Of a stretch of DNA of 38,550 nucleotides, positions 7,978-15,752 are shown piece after piece. Position 1 is the stretch's first letter; every line of letters begins with the position of its first letter. The position numbers and the translations under genes were made by a program. The notes beneath the pieces are model-generated. The model was not told the DNA's origin and made no database searches. It saw nothing but the letters and a program-made list of their open reading frames with translations. This DNA comes from an uncultured Eubacteriales bacterium (GTDB taxonomy: Bacteria > Bacillota > Clostridia > Christensenellales > Christensenellaceae), in contig UQXU01000009.1 of NCBI GenBank assembly GCA_900545085.1, positions 1 through 38,550 on the forward strand. The letters run 5' to 3'.

Positions 7978-8670
7978 ATGATAGAGTTTAACATACTTAC
8001 TATATTTCCGGATATGCTTCGGGGCCTGCTTGAGGAGAGTATGCTCAAGCGTGCGATAGAGGCGGGGCATGTGCGGGTGAATCTTATAAATTTCAGAGAC
8101 TACACGTTGGATAAGCATAGGCGCGTAGACGATGCGCCTTTCGGCGGCGGAGCGGGTATGCTCATAATGCCTCAGCCCGTTTTTGACTGCTTCGCGGCGG
8201 TGGCGAAAGAGCAGGATGGAAAGCGCGTGCTCAATGTATATATGTCTCCTGCGGGAGATGTGCTCAATGCAGGCATGTCACGTGAAATTGCTGAATACGA
8301 CGCCGTAAATATACTTTGCGGTCATTATGAAGGAGTGGACCAGCGCATAATAGACGAATTGATAGACAGAGAGATCTCTATCGGAGACTATGTGCTCACG
8401 GGGGGAGAGCTTCCTGCCATGGTGCTGCTGGACAGCGTGATGCGTCATATTCCCGGAGTGTTGGGGAATGCCATGAGCACGGAGGACGAGTCTCACTCCG
8501 CGGGGCTGCTGGAGTATCCGCAGTATACCAGACCGAGTGATTTTCGCGGGCTGAAGGTGCCGGAGGTTCTGCTGAGCGGGCATCATGCAAATATAGTAAA
8601 ATGGCAGCGAGAAAAAGCGATAGAAAAAACGAGGCGCGTGCGCCCCGATTTATTAAAAAACATGGAATAG
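7978..8670 (+). CDS. trmD: tRNA (guanine37-N1)-methyltransferase TrmD
   Basis: TrmD methylates G37 next to the anticodon using S-adenosylmethionine, which prevents +1 frameshifting. The 230 residues carry the SPOUT knot motifs: the N-terminus IEFNILTIFPDML, PFGGGAGML, LCGHYEGVDQR and EISIGDYVLTGGELPAM, which bind the cofactor. The C-terminal domain has EYPQYTRP. AAGGAAA precedes the ATG. The gene rplS (L19), which very often follows trmD, is absent here; a purine nucleoside phosphorylase follows after 13 bases. Confidence 0.97.
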   Translation: MIEFNILTIFPDMLRGLLEESMLKRAIEAGHVRVNLINFRDYTLDKHRRVDDAPFGGGAGMLIMPQPVFDCFAAVAKEQDGKRVLNVYMSPAGDVLNAGMSREIAEYDAVNILCGHYEGVDQRIIDELIDREISIGDYVLTGGELPAMVLLDSVMRHIPGVLGNAMSTEDESHSAGLLEYPQYTRPSDFRGLKVPEVLLSGHHANIVKWQREKAIEKTRRVRPDLLKNME

Positions 8671-8683
8671 GAGAGAAAGAGAC

Positions 8684-9499
8684 ATGGCGCTTTACGAAAG
8701 ATTAATGGAGGCGGCGGAATACATAAAGGACAAGGCGGGAGAAATACAGATAGGTCTTGTGCTCGGATCGGCGCAGGGCGTCTTGGTGAATTATGTTGAA
8801 AATGCGGTAGAACTCGACTATAAAGACATTCCCAATTTTCAGATGTCTACAGCTCCTGCTCATGCCGGAAAGTTGATAATAGGCGATTTTGGAGGAAAGC
8901 GCGTTGCGTGCATGGGAGGCAGGCTGCACTGCTACGAGGGATACGCGGCCTCTGATACGGTGTTCCCGATACAGGTGATGAAATTTATAGGTGCTCACAC
9001 TGTGATACTGACAAACGCCGCAGGCGGGATAAACGAAAGCTTCAACGGCGGAGATTTAATGCTCATAACAGATCATATAAACCTGACGGGGAAGAATCCT
9101 CTTGTGGGCGAAAATGACGACAGAGTCGGAGTGCGTTTTCCGGATATGTCCGCCGCGTACACGCCGAAGCTCTGCGAGCTGGCGCGGGAATGCGCAGAAG
9201 ATCTGCGAATAGATCTGAAAGAAGGAGTTTATCTGGGCTGCCTCGGACCGAACTTCGAGACTCCGGCTGAGATACGCGCGTTCAGAGCTTTGGGAGCGGA
9301 CGCCGTGGGAATGTCTACCGTTCTGGAAGTTGTGGCGGCGGCTCACTGCGGTCTGAACGTCCTCGGGATATCTATGATAACAAATATGGCGGCAGGCGTG
9401 CAGGAGGAAGCTCTTTCGGGAGATGAGGTTATAGAAATAGGCAGGAGAAAAGCGGCGGAATCCGAAATGCTGCTGCACAGAATATTAACGAAAATATGA
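8684..9499 (+). CDS. Purine nucleoside phosphorylase (trimeric PNP family)
   Basis: This enzyme splits purine nucleosides with phosphate into base and ribose-1-phosphate in purine salvage. The 271-residue length fits the trimeric class. Motifs seen are the phosphate loop GLVLGSAQG (consensus usually GSG), GRLHCYEGY, the AGGINESF segment, GPNFETPAEIRAFRALGADAVGMST, and the closing GISMITNMAAG. A GGAGA site precedes the ATG, and the gene lies 13 bases after trmD, so it shares that transcript, which ends in a clear terminator. Members of this family include inosine/guanosine phosphorylases and MTA phosphorylases. The GMST substrate segment favours the inosine/guanosine type, but the exact substrate cannot be read here. 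Confidence 0.9.
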   Translation: MALYERLMEAAEYIKDKAGEIQIGLVLGSAQGVLVNYVENAVELDYKDIPNFQMSTAPAHAGKLIIGDFGGKRVACMGGRLHCYEGYAASDTVFPIQVMKFIGAHTVILTNAAGGINESFNGGDLMLITDHINLTGKNPLVGENDDRVGVRFPDMSAAYTPKLCELARECAEDLRIDLKEGVYLGCLGPNFETPAEIRAFRALGADAVGMSTVLEVVAAAHCGLNVLGISMITNMAAGVQEEALSGDEVIEIGRRKAAESEMLLHRILTKI

Positions 9500-9509
9500 T
9501 AAACTGCGG

Positions 9510-9543
9510 AACCGATGCAATATTGAACTGCATCGGTTTTTTA
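9510..9543 (+). terminator. Rho-independent terminator after the PNP gene
   Basis: ACCGATGCA (9511-9519) pairs with TGCATCGGT (9529-9537) across a nine-base loop, followed by a T run. Confidence 0.9.
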
Positions 9544-9806
9544 ATTCTTTGTCGTTGCAAAGGCATAAAAATTAGCGATAAATAATTAATTATGCAGAAA
9601 AATATATGAATGTTTTCGGAAGATTTAAATTTGTGTGCGTGTTATCAGAATTTAATTCGTATGCAAGGTGTAATTATAAGGCTAAAATTGATAATAATTT
9701 CACAATAAAGCGATTGCGGGCAGCCTGTAAAAAATGCCTAAAATACGGGATTTTTGGCACTGCAGACTAATTTTAGATAAAGAACAGAGGACAGTTTTAA
9801 ATATAA

Positions 9807-9823
9807 TGTGAACAAAATGTGAA
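9807..9823. promoter_or_regulatory. OmpR-family type direct-repeat box, distal
   Basis: TGTGAA-N5-TGTGAA, two identical hexamers one helical turn apart. Read on the other strand it is TTCACA-N5-TTCACA, which fits the PhoP-box pattern; read on this strand it is close to the WalR (YycF) box. It lies about 145 bases upstream of the promoter. Confidence 0.4.
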
Positions 9824-9911
9824 CGATACAAAAATATCGACGGAAATAAAGAGAACAAAAGAACAATAAAATTAACTAACAGACAATGAAGTATAAAGGC
9901 ACTTGGGAAAA

Positions 9912-9928
9912 AGTAAACAAACTTTGAA
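9912..9928. promoter_or_regulatory. Degenerate OmpR-family type direct-repeat box
   Basis: AGTAAA-N5-TTTGAA has the same spacing as the box at 9980, with mismatches in both halves. It ends 15 bases before the -35 hexamer. Confidence 0.25.
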
Positions 9929-9943
9929 CAAGGCTTTATTTAA

Positions 9944-9973
9944 TTGAAAAGAGAAAAGAGGCTGTATTATAAT
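9944..9973 (+). promoter_or_regulatory. Promoter of the NlpC/P60 gene
   Basis: TTGAAA (9944-9949), 18 bases, TATAAT (9968-9973). The transcript would start near 9980, which excludes the longer open frame that begins at the TTG of the -35 hexamer. Confidence 0.8.
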
Positions 9974-9979
9974 ACTGTA

Positions 9980-9996
9980 TGTAAACAACATGTAAC
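9980..9996. promoter_or_regulatory. Perfect WalR-type box in the 5' leader of the NlpC/P60 gene
   Basis: TGTAAA-CAACA-TGTAAC matches the published WalR (YycF) consensus TGT(A/T)A(A/T/C)-N5-TGT(A/T)A(A/T/C) at every position. It starts seven bases after the -10 hexamer and ends where the ribosome-binding site begins. In Bacillus, boxes downstream of the promoter are associated with repression. Binding by WalR itself is inferred, not shown. Confidence 0.55.
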
Positions 9997-10009
9997 AAAG
10001 GAGGGCTGT

Positions 10010-11686
10010 ATGAAGAAAGCAACAGCATTATTGCTGACGATGGCATTCATAACATGCCTTGCACCTGCCGCGGCTTTTGCCGAGGGAGACACTGCCACGG
10101 TTGTTTCGACTGAAGCGCAGCAGGAGGCTGGCTCAGTTCTGATAGCTGGGGAAACGACGGGTGCAAACACAGAAGAAAGTGAGCTATTGACTAAGTCGGC
10201 GACTCTGGCCAGCTCAAGTTCTTCCTACACTGTAAAGGCGAGCGGAACGTCTGCCTATGTCGGCGATAAGCTGACGTACACATTCTCTACGCCGACTTCG
10301 ATAACTAGCGTTCACGCTTTTATCAACGGCACACAGGTTGGCAAAACGACTAAGTACACTACGTCAGGCGGTGTACGCAAATGGACTATAGAGGTATCCT
10401 GTACTAAAAAGGGTTCTTACGAAGTGCAGTTTGTAGCTGCGAAGAACAACAAGGGCATAAAGCTTATGCCGGAAAAGGCATATAATGTAACGGTAAAAGC
10501 AGTGCCCAATACGTACAAGATTACTCCCGCGCAGAGTACGATCGAAGTAGGTGAAACAGTCGCGTGCAAGGTCGTAACTCCGAAAACAGTAACAAAGGTT
10601 AAATTTGTCTCTGACGGAAAGACCGTGGATTCATCCAGCTCAGGAAAGACAAATTCTGACGGAACGAAGACATGGTCGCTGGATTTGAAATTTTCGTCAT
10701 CAGGAACGAAAAAGGTAACGTTTAACGCTTACAAAGACAGTTCTGTTGCAAAGACGAAGAACTACAGCATTCCGGTAAGCGAAGCGGCCGAAAACAGCAC
10801 GGCGTCGGAAAGCGCAGAACCTGAGCCGACCGAGACCCCTGCTGCGACCGCTACTCCTATCGCGACGGCAACAGCATCTGCCGCAGCGACTTCTACGCCC
10901 GGCACAACTGCTAAAATCGACGGATTTGAAATGATAACGGAAAACGTCACGCCTAACGAGGACGGAAACCCGACGTTCATAATTTCGGCGAAGACCGGCG
11001 CAAAGGTGACTTTGGTCATTAATGACTCTGAAGGCGACAAAGTGGCTACTCTTCTCAGCAACGAGAAGATGGAAGGCACGAGAATGAGCGCCGTATGGAG
11101 ATTGGGCAAGGAATACGTTCCCGGAAAATTCACTGCAAAGCTGACGGTGGACGACGGCTCGGACAGCACGGCGACAGCGGACATCGCATTTAAGCTCAAC
11201 CCGAGAACGGGCACGGAGACGGGCGAGACAGACAGCGACGTGGGCTCCGGCTCTGATCCGGACATTAACGATGAGGATGTAACGATAGACGGCGAAGTAT
11301 CCGCGGAATCAAAAGCGATGATACAGAAGCTCATTTCCGTAGCAAAGAGCAAGCTCGGCTATCCGTATGTGCTCGGCGGCAAAGGACCGAACGTATTCGA
11401 CTGTTCCGGATTTGTCTATTGGTCACTCAACAATGCGGGTTATAGTATCAAGTATATGACTTCTTCTACATGGGGAAGCTTGACGACTTATACTAAGATA
11501 TCCAGCATGAAAGATCTTAGAGCAGGCGATATAATCTGCTTCTCGGGTCACGTGGGCATCTCTCTCGGAGACGATATGATGATCGACGCATCGTCCAGCG
11601 ACGGCGTAATCAGAATCGCAAAGAACATAAGCAAAAACAGCTATTGGGTATCTCATTTCAAACACGGCTGCAGAATTTTTGAATGA
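10010..11686 (+). CDS. Secreted NlpC/P60 peptidoglycan endopeptidase with Ig-like repeats
   Basis: A 558-residue exported protein. The ATG at 10010 follows AAAGGAGGG and starts a signal peptide (MKKATALLLT...APAAAFA) with probable cleavage after residue 24. Two related beta-rich repeats follow (about 72-163 and 167-256), each starting with a YT/YK strand and a YVGDKLTY or EVGETVAC segment. Then come an Ala/Thr/Pro-rich linker (about 257-302), an FlgD/CHU_C-like Ig domain (304-400), an acidic linker, and a C-terminal NlpC/P60 domain (434-558). The domain has Cys465 in DCSGF and His514 in GHVGI; the third polar residue may be Asp526 where many members have His. Such enzymes cut stem-peptide bonds in the cell wall. 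The repeats resemble wall- or polymer-binding modules, but their ligand is unknown. It stands alone between a promoter with a WalR-type box and a terminator. Confidence 0.9.
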   Translation: MKKATALLLTMAFITCLAPAAAFAEGDTATVVSTEAQQEAGSVLIAGETTGANTEESELLTKSATLASSSSSYTVKASGTSAYVGDKLTYTFSTPTSITSVHAFINGTQVGKTTKYTTSGGVRKWTIEVSCTKKGSYEVQFVAAKNNKGIKLMPEKAYNVTVKAVPNTYKITPAQSTIEVGETVACKVVTPKTVTKVKFVSDGKTVDSSSSGKTNSDGTKTWSLDLKFSSSGTKKVTFNAYKDSSVAKTKNYSIPVSEAAENSTASESAEPEPTETPAATATPIATATASAAATSTPGTTAKIDGFEMITENVTPNEDGNPTFIISAKTGAKVTLVINDSEGDKVATLLSNEKMEGTRMSAVWRLGKEYVPGKFTAKLTVDDGSDSTATADIAFKLNPRTGTETGETDSDVGSGSDPDINDEDVTIDGEVSAESKAMIQKLISVAKSKLGYPYVLGGKGPNVFDCSGFVYWSLNNAGYSIKYMTSSTWGSLTTYTKISSMKDLRAGDIICFSGHVGISLGDDMMIDASSSDGVIRIAKNISKNSYWVSHFKHGCRIFE

Positions 11687-11705
11687 GAATAAAGACTTGA
11701 GTATT

Positions 11706-11738
11706 AAGAGATTGGCGTTCGCCGATCTCTTATTTTTA
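11706..11738 (+). terminator. Terminator after the NlpC/P60 gene
   Basis: AAGAGAT-T-GGCG/CGCC-G-ATCTCTT hairpin (11706-11731) with a T-rich tail. Confidence 0.85.
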
Positions 11739-11781
11739 TGAAGCTTAACAAAAAAATCGTATAGTTTGTGAGAAAAAGGTG

Positions 11782-11790
11782 TGATATAAT
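11782..11790 (+). promoter_or_regulatory. Extended -10 promoter of the sigma/anti-sigma operon
   Basis: TGA-TATAAT, about 90 bases before the sigma-factor start. No good -35 hexamer is visible. A housekeeping-type promoter rather than an obvious ECF-type autoregulated one. Confidence 0.45.
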
Positions 11791-11878
11791 ATATAAATAA
11801 AAAAATGCTGAGAAAAAATAAATTGCTGTGCAATAAAAAGTAGTTCAGAAGCATTTACTCTATGACAGAGGGGGAAGA

Positions 11879-12451
11879 GTGCTCATGGTATTCTTCACGA
11901 TTACAGACAAAGAGAGGGAAAAGCGGGACGTACAGCTGGAAGCGGCTCTAAGTTCCATGGCGCAGGGCAAGGTTGGCGCAATGGAGGAATTTTATGAGCT
12001 GAGCAAGAGTCAGGTGTATGGCTTTGCGCTGTCTATACTAAAAAACGCGCACGACGCGCAGGATGTAATGCACGATGCGTATATCAAGGCTTTTCAAGCG
12101 GCTGCGATTTATACGCCGAAGGGGACGCCTATGGCGTGGCTGCTGACCATAGTGCGTAATCTGGCTCTTATGAAGCTCAGAAGCCGTGCCAGAACAACAG
12201 ATTCAGGCGAAGAGACGATAAAGCTTTTCGTGGCGGAGGGGAAGATCCCTGCGACTGAGGATAAGGTCGTGCTGGAGGCGGCGATATCAGAGCTCAAGGA
12301 TGACGAAAGGCAGATAGTCATGCTGCATGCCGTAGCCGGATTTAAACATAGAGAGATTGCGTCTGTGATGGAGTTATCTGTGAACACAGTGTTGTCAAAA
12401 TATAACAGAGCACTCAAAAAGCTCCGCGCGAAACTGGAGGTGTCGGAATGA
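11879..12451 (+). CDS. ECF-type RNA polymerase sigma factor
   Basis: A 190-residue alternative sigma factor with only regions 2 and 4, the ECF layout. Region 2 includes VYGFALSILKNAHDAQDVMHDAYIKAF (core binding and -10 melting), then PMAWLLTIVRNLALM. Region 4 includes DDERQIVMLHAVAGFKHREIASVMELSVNTVLSKYNRALKKLR, a helix-turn-helix for -35 recognition. The start is GTG at 11879, four bases after a GGGGG tract; the in-frame ATG at 11885 is an alternative and would shorten the protein by two residues. Its last codons overlap the anti-sigma start (ATGA). The partner type suggests control of envelope or extracellular functions; target promoters are not identified here. Confidence 0.92.
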   Translation: MLMVFFTITDKEREKRDVQLEAALSSMAQGKVGAMEEFYELSKSQVYGFALSILKNAHDAQDVMHDAYIKAFQAAAIYTPKGTPMAWLLTIVRNLALMKLRSRARTTDSGEETIKLFVAEGKIPATEDKVVLEAAISELKDDERQIVMLHAVAGFKHREIASVMELSVNTVLSKYNRALKKLRAKLEVSE

Positions 12452-13749
12452 AGCACGATAACATTGAAGACAGACTGAAGGCTGCCGTGGACAATTCAGT
12501 ACCTGACATATTGGATGACATACTCTCTGATCTTAAAAATCAGGAGGCTTCTAACATGACAGACATTTCAGAAGGCAGCAAAAAGAGAAAAAAGAGAATA
12601 CCGCCGTTTTTCCGGGGAGTTATCGCAGGAGCAGCAGCGATAGTCCTGGTTGTGGCGGGAGTTTTGGCGTTTGGATCGGGCGGCGGCACGCAAACGGCTG
12701 CGGTTGACGCTATTGTAGCGCTCGATGTAAATCCGAGCTTGGAGCTGAATATAGACGACGGAGACCATGTGGTAGAAGTAAAAACCTTGAATGAAGACGC
12801 GAAGGATATGCTTGATGATATGGATCTGAAGGGGACGGATCTCAAGGTTGCGGTGAATGCGATAATAGGCGCTATGCTGAAAAACGGCTATATAGACGAG
12901 CTGGCCAATTCTGTGCTTATATCAGTAGAAAATGCTGACGACGCGAGATGCAAAGAGCTTCAAAGCAAGCTGGCGAGCGAGATTGAAGAACTTATGAACG
13001 CATATTCGCTCAATGGATCAGTGATGACGCAGACCATGACGGAGAACGAAAAAGTAATGGCTCTGGCGGATGAATGCGCTATTACACATGCAAAGGCGCA
13101 GCTGATATATGACGTGACTCAGGAAGATCCGACGCTGGTGGCGTCTGAGCTGGCGAAGCTTTCTATCCATGAGATAAATCTCGTTATATCCTCACGCGGA
13201 GATGCAATAACGTCGGTGAGCAAGACGGGAAATGCGAGCGAAAAGGCTTATATAGGCTCTGAATCAGCTCTTGAGATAGCGCTGAAGGACGCGGGCTTAA
13301 AAGAGACGGACATTACATGTCAGGAAGTCGGGATGGACAGCGAAGACGGAAAAATGGTCTATGAGGTCGAATTCTGCTATAGCGGTCAAGAGTATGAATA
13401 TGAAATAGCCGCCGACAACGGAGATGTAATAGAATGCAGCAAAGAAAAATCAGATCATTCTCATAAAGCGTCGAAAGCAAACCAGAGCTCGTCAAGCATG
13501 AAAGTGACGGTTGAAGAAGCTAAAAAGGCAGCTTTAGAAAAAGCGGGCAAAACAGAAGCGGAAATCACAGAGCTTGAGATAGAGACGGACGACGGAAACT
13601 ATGAAGTAGAATTCGTGTCCGGAGGTACGGAATACAGCATTGAGATAAACGGCAAAACAGGCGCGATTATAGAATATGAAACAGAAAAAGCGAGCGGCAG
13701 CTCGTCTGCGGCGCAGAGTCATCATAGCGATGAGCATCATGCGGCGTGA
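12448..13749 (+). CDS. RsgI-like membrane anti-sigma factor with two PepSY domains
   Basis: A 433-residue single-pass membrane protein expected to hold the upstream sigma factor inactive. The cytoplasmic part (1-55) carries the NSVPDILDDILSDL segment common to this family. A membrane segment spans about 56-76. Outside is the RsgI core domain with ALDVNPSLEL (residues 91-100). In RsgI proteins the Asn-Pro bond in this motif (here Asn95-Pro96) is the reported self-cleavage site. A helical region (about 130-250) and two PepSY-like domains (about 267-332 and 351-412, ending DNGDVIEC and KTGAIIEYE) follow. The tail is His-rich (HHSDEHH), and another His cluster separates the PepSY domains. Overlap with the sigma gene implies coupled translation. 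The sensed signal is unknown. Confidence 0.88.
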   Translation: MKHDNIEDRLKAAVDNSVPDILDDILSDLKNQEASNMTDISEGSKKRKKRIPPFFRGVIAGAAAIVLVVAGVLAFGSGGGTQTAAVDAIVALDVNPSLELNIDDGDHVVEVKTLNEDAKDMLDDMDLKGTDLKVAVNAIIGAMLKNGYIDELANSVLISVENADDARCKELQSKLASEIEELMNAYSLNGSVMTQTMTENEKVMALADECAITHAKAQLIYDVTQEDPTLVASELAKLSIHEINLVISSRGDAITSVSKTGNASEKAYIGSESALEIALKDAGLKETDITCQEVGMDSEDGKMVYEVEFCYSGQEYEYEIAADNGDVIECSKEKSDHSHKASKANQSSSSMKVTVEEAKKAALEKAGKTEAEITELEIETDDGNYEVEFVSGGTEYSIEINGKTGAIIEYETEKASGSSSAAQSHHSDEHHAA

Positions 13750-13772
13750 TAAATCAGAATAAAATGATGGAG

Positions 13773-13800
13773 GTGCGCACACGGCGCACTTCTTTTTTAT
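13773..13800 (+). terminator. Terminator after the anti-sigma gene
   Basis: GTGCG (13773-13777) pairs with CGCAC (13785-13789), followed by TTCTTTTTTATTT. The stem is short but GC-rich. Confidence 0.7.
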
Positions 13801-13895
13801 TTAAATAAAAAAGCAAAAATAGAAAATAGGAAAGGGGAAAAGGATGGAAAGCTATCTCTTAGAGTTATTTTTAGCATAAAAGGTTAAAAAAAGGG

Positions 13896-13924
13896 TTGCA
13901 AACGGCGTTTGTATGTGATAAAAT
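13896..13924 (+). promoter_or_regulatory. Promoter of the S10 ribosomal operon
   Basis: TTGCAA (13896-13901), 17 bases, TAAAAT (13919-13924), with TGA directly before the -10 as an extended element. It is placed to drive the whole downstream ribosomal cluster. Confidence 0.7.
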
Positions 13925-13930
13925 AAATTT

Positions 13931-14130
13931 CGCGCGTGACGATAGACGGGTGTGCTATGTCTGCGCGAGAGAGGGTTGACGCGGAAGATTGCCGGTAGCC
14001 ATGCCGGGTAACTTCTGTCTACCAAGCTGAGCAAAGATCTCAGCGCTCCATGCGGCACAATCGGAATGATTCGTGCCTAAAAAAATGATGTGACACGCAC
14101 GGATGCGTGTACAGGATGCTATGAAGGAGG
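13931..14130 (+). promoter_or_regulatory. Structured leader RNA of the S10 operon
   Basis: About 200 bases between the promoter and rpsJ with no gene but many inverted repeats. They are CGCGC/GCGCG enclosing AGAC/GTCT near the start; GGTAG/CTACC (13995-14022); GCTGAG/CTCAGC (14026-14044); GGCAC-AATC/GATT-C-GTGCC (14054-14077); and ACACGCA/TGCGTGT (14093-14110) just before the AAGGAGG ribosome-binding site. This is the usual place for autogenous control by a ribosomal protein. I cannot assign it to a named leader family. Confidence 0.55.
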
Positions 14131-14141
14131 AACAATAAATA

Positions 14142-14450
14142 ATGGCAAGCCAAAGAATCAGAATTAAGCTAAAGTCTTATGACCACAACTTAATTGATCA
14201 GTCCTCGTCCAAGATTGTAGAGACGGCTAAACGCACAGGCGCGAAGATCTCCGGTCCGATCCCGCTGCCTACGCAGAAGGAAATCGTTACGATCCTGAGA
14301 GCGACACACAAGTACAAGGATTCCCGCGAGCAGTTCGAAATTAAGACGCACAAGCGGTTAATCGACATACTGGAGGCAAACTCCAAGACGACAGATGCTC
14401 TGATGAGACTCGACCTCCCGGCAGGCGTCGATATCGAAATCAAGCTCTAA
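14142..14450 (+). CDS. rpsJ: 30S ribosomal protein S10
   Basis: S10 is a 30S head protein and, as NusE, part of transcription antitermination complexes. The 102 residues contain the signature start [43 protein letters not shown] and the closing [11 protein letters not shown]. The AAGGAGG site at 14124-14130 precedes the ATG. It is the first gene of the ribosomal cluster and follows a structured leader. Confidence 0.99.
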   Translation: MASQRIRIKLKSYDHNLIDQSSSKIVETAKRTGAKISGPIPLPTQKEIVTILRATHKYKDSREQFEIKTHKRLIDILEANSKTTDALMRLDLPAGVDIEIKL

Positions 14451-14470
14451 GGGGCGTTAGGAGGGTAAAC

Positions 14471-15100
14471 ATGCTAAAAGCAATTATAGGCACAAAAGTG
14501 GGAATGACGCAGGTCTTTAAAGAAGACGGTACGCTGCTCCCCGTTACAGTCGTAAAAGCCGGCCCCTGCGTAGTAGTTCAGAAGAAGACGGTAGAGGGTG
14601 AAGGTTACAATGCGCTTCAGCTCGGTTTCGGTGAAATTCGTGTTAAGCTCGTAAACAAGCCTAAGGCAGGTCACTTTAAGAAAGCGGGCGTAGAGCCTAT
14701 GCGTTATCTCCGCGAATTCCGCACGGATGACGTTGCTGAATACGAAGTAGGCCAGGAGCTGAAAGTCGACGTTTTCGCAGAGGGCGACAAGGTTGACGCA
14801 ACAGGCATCTCCAAAGGCCGCGGCTTCAAGGGCGTTATCGCACGCCATGGTCAGCACAGAGGCCCCATGACGCACGGCTCCAGATATCATCGCCGTCCCG
14901 GTTCTATGGGCGCTTGCTCTTATCCCGGCAAGGTTTTCAAGGGTAAGAAGCTCCCCGGCCACACAGGTGTGGAACGCGTAACAATTCAAAACCTTGAAGT
15001 TGTCATGGTTAATGCAGAAAAGGACATGCTGCTCATCAAGGGCGCTATCCCCGGCGCTAACGGTCAGCTCGTCACAATAAAGAAAAGCGTAAAGGCTTAA
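14471..15100 (+). CDS. rplC: 50S ribosomal protein L3
   Basis: L3 nucleates 50S assembly and reaches toward the peptidyl-transferase centre. The 209 residues start with [14 protein letters not shown], the family hallmark, and carry the central extension [18 protein letters not shown] that approaches the catalytic site. TAGGAGGG lies ahead of the ATG, 20 bases after rpsJ ends. No unusual features. Confidence 0.99.
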   Translation: MLKAIIGTKVGMTQVFKEDGTLLPVTVVKAGPCVVVQKKTVEGEGYNALQLGFGEIRVKLVNKPKAGHFKKAGVEPMRYLREFRTDDVAEYEVGQELKVDVFAEGDKVDATGISKGRGFKGVIARHGQHRGPMTHGSRYHRRPGSMGACSYPGKVFKGKKLPGHTGVERVTIQNLEVVMVNAEKDMLLIKGAIPGANGQLVTIKKSVKA

Positions 15101-15128
15101 AATCGCTTTTGAAAGGAGGAAGCTAGAC

Positions 15129-15752
15129 ATGCCTAAGATTACAATGCTAAAGACAGACGGCAGCGCAGCCGGCGAAATCGTCCTGAGCGATGACGTATTC
15201 GGCGTAGAGGTAAACGAAACGGCTATCCATGAGGTAGTAGTAGCGCACCTCGCTGCTAAAAGACAGGGCACGCAATGCACTCTCACCAGAAGCGAAGTGA
15301 GAGGCGGCGGCATTAAACCCTGGAGACAGAAGGGCACAGGCCGCGCACGCCACGGCTCCATCCGCTCTCCGCAGTGGACAGGCGGCGGCGTAGTGTTTGC
15401 CCCCAAGCCGAGAACATATTACAAAAAAGTAAACAAGAAGGTCAAAAAGCTGGCAATGCTCTCCGCGCTTTCAGGCAAGGTAGCGGCGGAGGATATGATC
15501 GTTCTTGATGCGCTTGTTCTTGCACAGCCCAAGACAAAGGAAATGGTCGGCGTGCTCAAGAACATCGGCGCAACGAAGAAGGCGCTCATCATTACGAGTG
15601 ATAAAGATGAGGCGGTCGTGCGTGCATCCGGCAATCTGCCCGGCGTAAAGGCGGCGACGACCGGCGAGCTCAACGTATACGACATCGTAAACGCTGACAA
15701 ACTCGTTATCACACAGGATGCTGCGAAGAGACTCGAGGAGGTTTACGCATAA
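15129..15752 (+). CDS. rplD: 50S ribosomal protein L4
   Basis: L4 lines the exit tunnel and in some bacteria also represses the S10 operon through its leader. The 207 residues include the tunnel loop [26 protein letters not shown] around residues 57-82 and the C-terminal [12 protein letters not shown]. Because a structured leader precedes the operon, L4 is a candidate ligand for it by analogy with E. coli. The stop codon overlaps the rplW start by one base. Confidence 0.98.
   Translation: MPKITMLKTDGSAAGEIVLSDDVFGVEVNETAIHEVVVAHLAAKRQGTQCTLTRSEVRGGGIKPWRQKGTGRARHGSIRSPQWTGGGVVFAPKPRTYYKKVNKKVKKLAMLSALSGKVAAEDMIVLDALVLAQPKTKEMVGVLKNIGATKKALIITSDKDEAVVRASGNLPGVKAATTGELNVYDIVNADKLVITQDAAKRLEEVYA

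Larger units (their letters stand above)
9544..9943. other. AT-rich intergenic region before the NlpC/P60 gene
   Basis: About 400 bases without a credible gene. It is markedly richer in A and T than the flanking genes. It holds two imperfect 11-base-period direct repeats (9807-9823 and 9912-9928) and a weak inverted repeat (TGCC-T-AAAAT / ATTTT-T-GGCA, 9735-9759). No second promoter was identified with confidence. Confidence 0.6.

Noticed and set aside
9944..10009. Longer N-terminus for the NlpC/P60 protein from the TTG at 9944
   Set aside because: That TTG is the first codon-sized part of the -35 hexamer TTGAAA, and the -10 at 9968 puts the transcript start after it. The ATG at 10010 has a strong ribosome-binding site and starts a signal peptide.
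13844..13879. Tiny frame (MESYLLELFLA) with a GGAAAGGGGAAAAGG site, possible leader peptide of the S10 operon
   Set aside because: It lies after the anti-sigma terminator and before the S10 promoter at 13896, so it is probably not transcribed with the operon. No attenuator couples to it.
14474..15406. Minus-strand open frame of 310 codons across rplC and rplD
   Set aside because: It is the mirror of two highly conserved ribosomal genes with strong codon bias, which opens antisense frames. Nothing supports expression.
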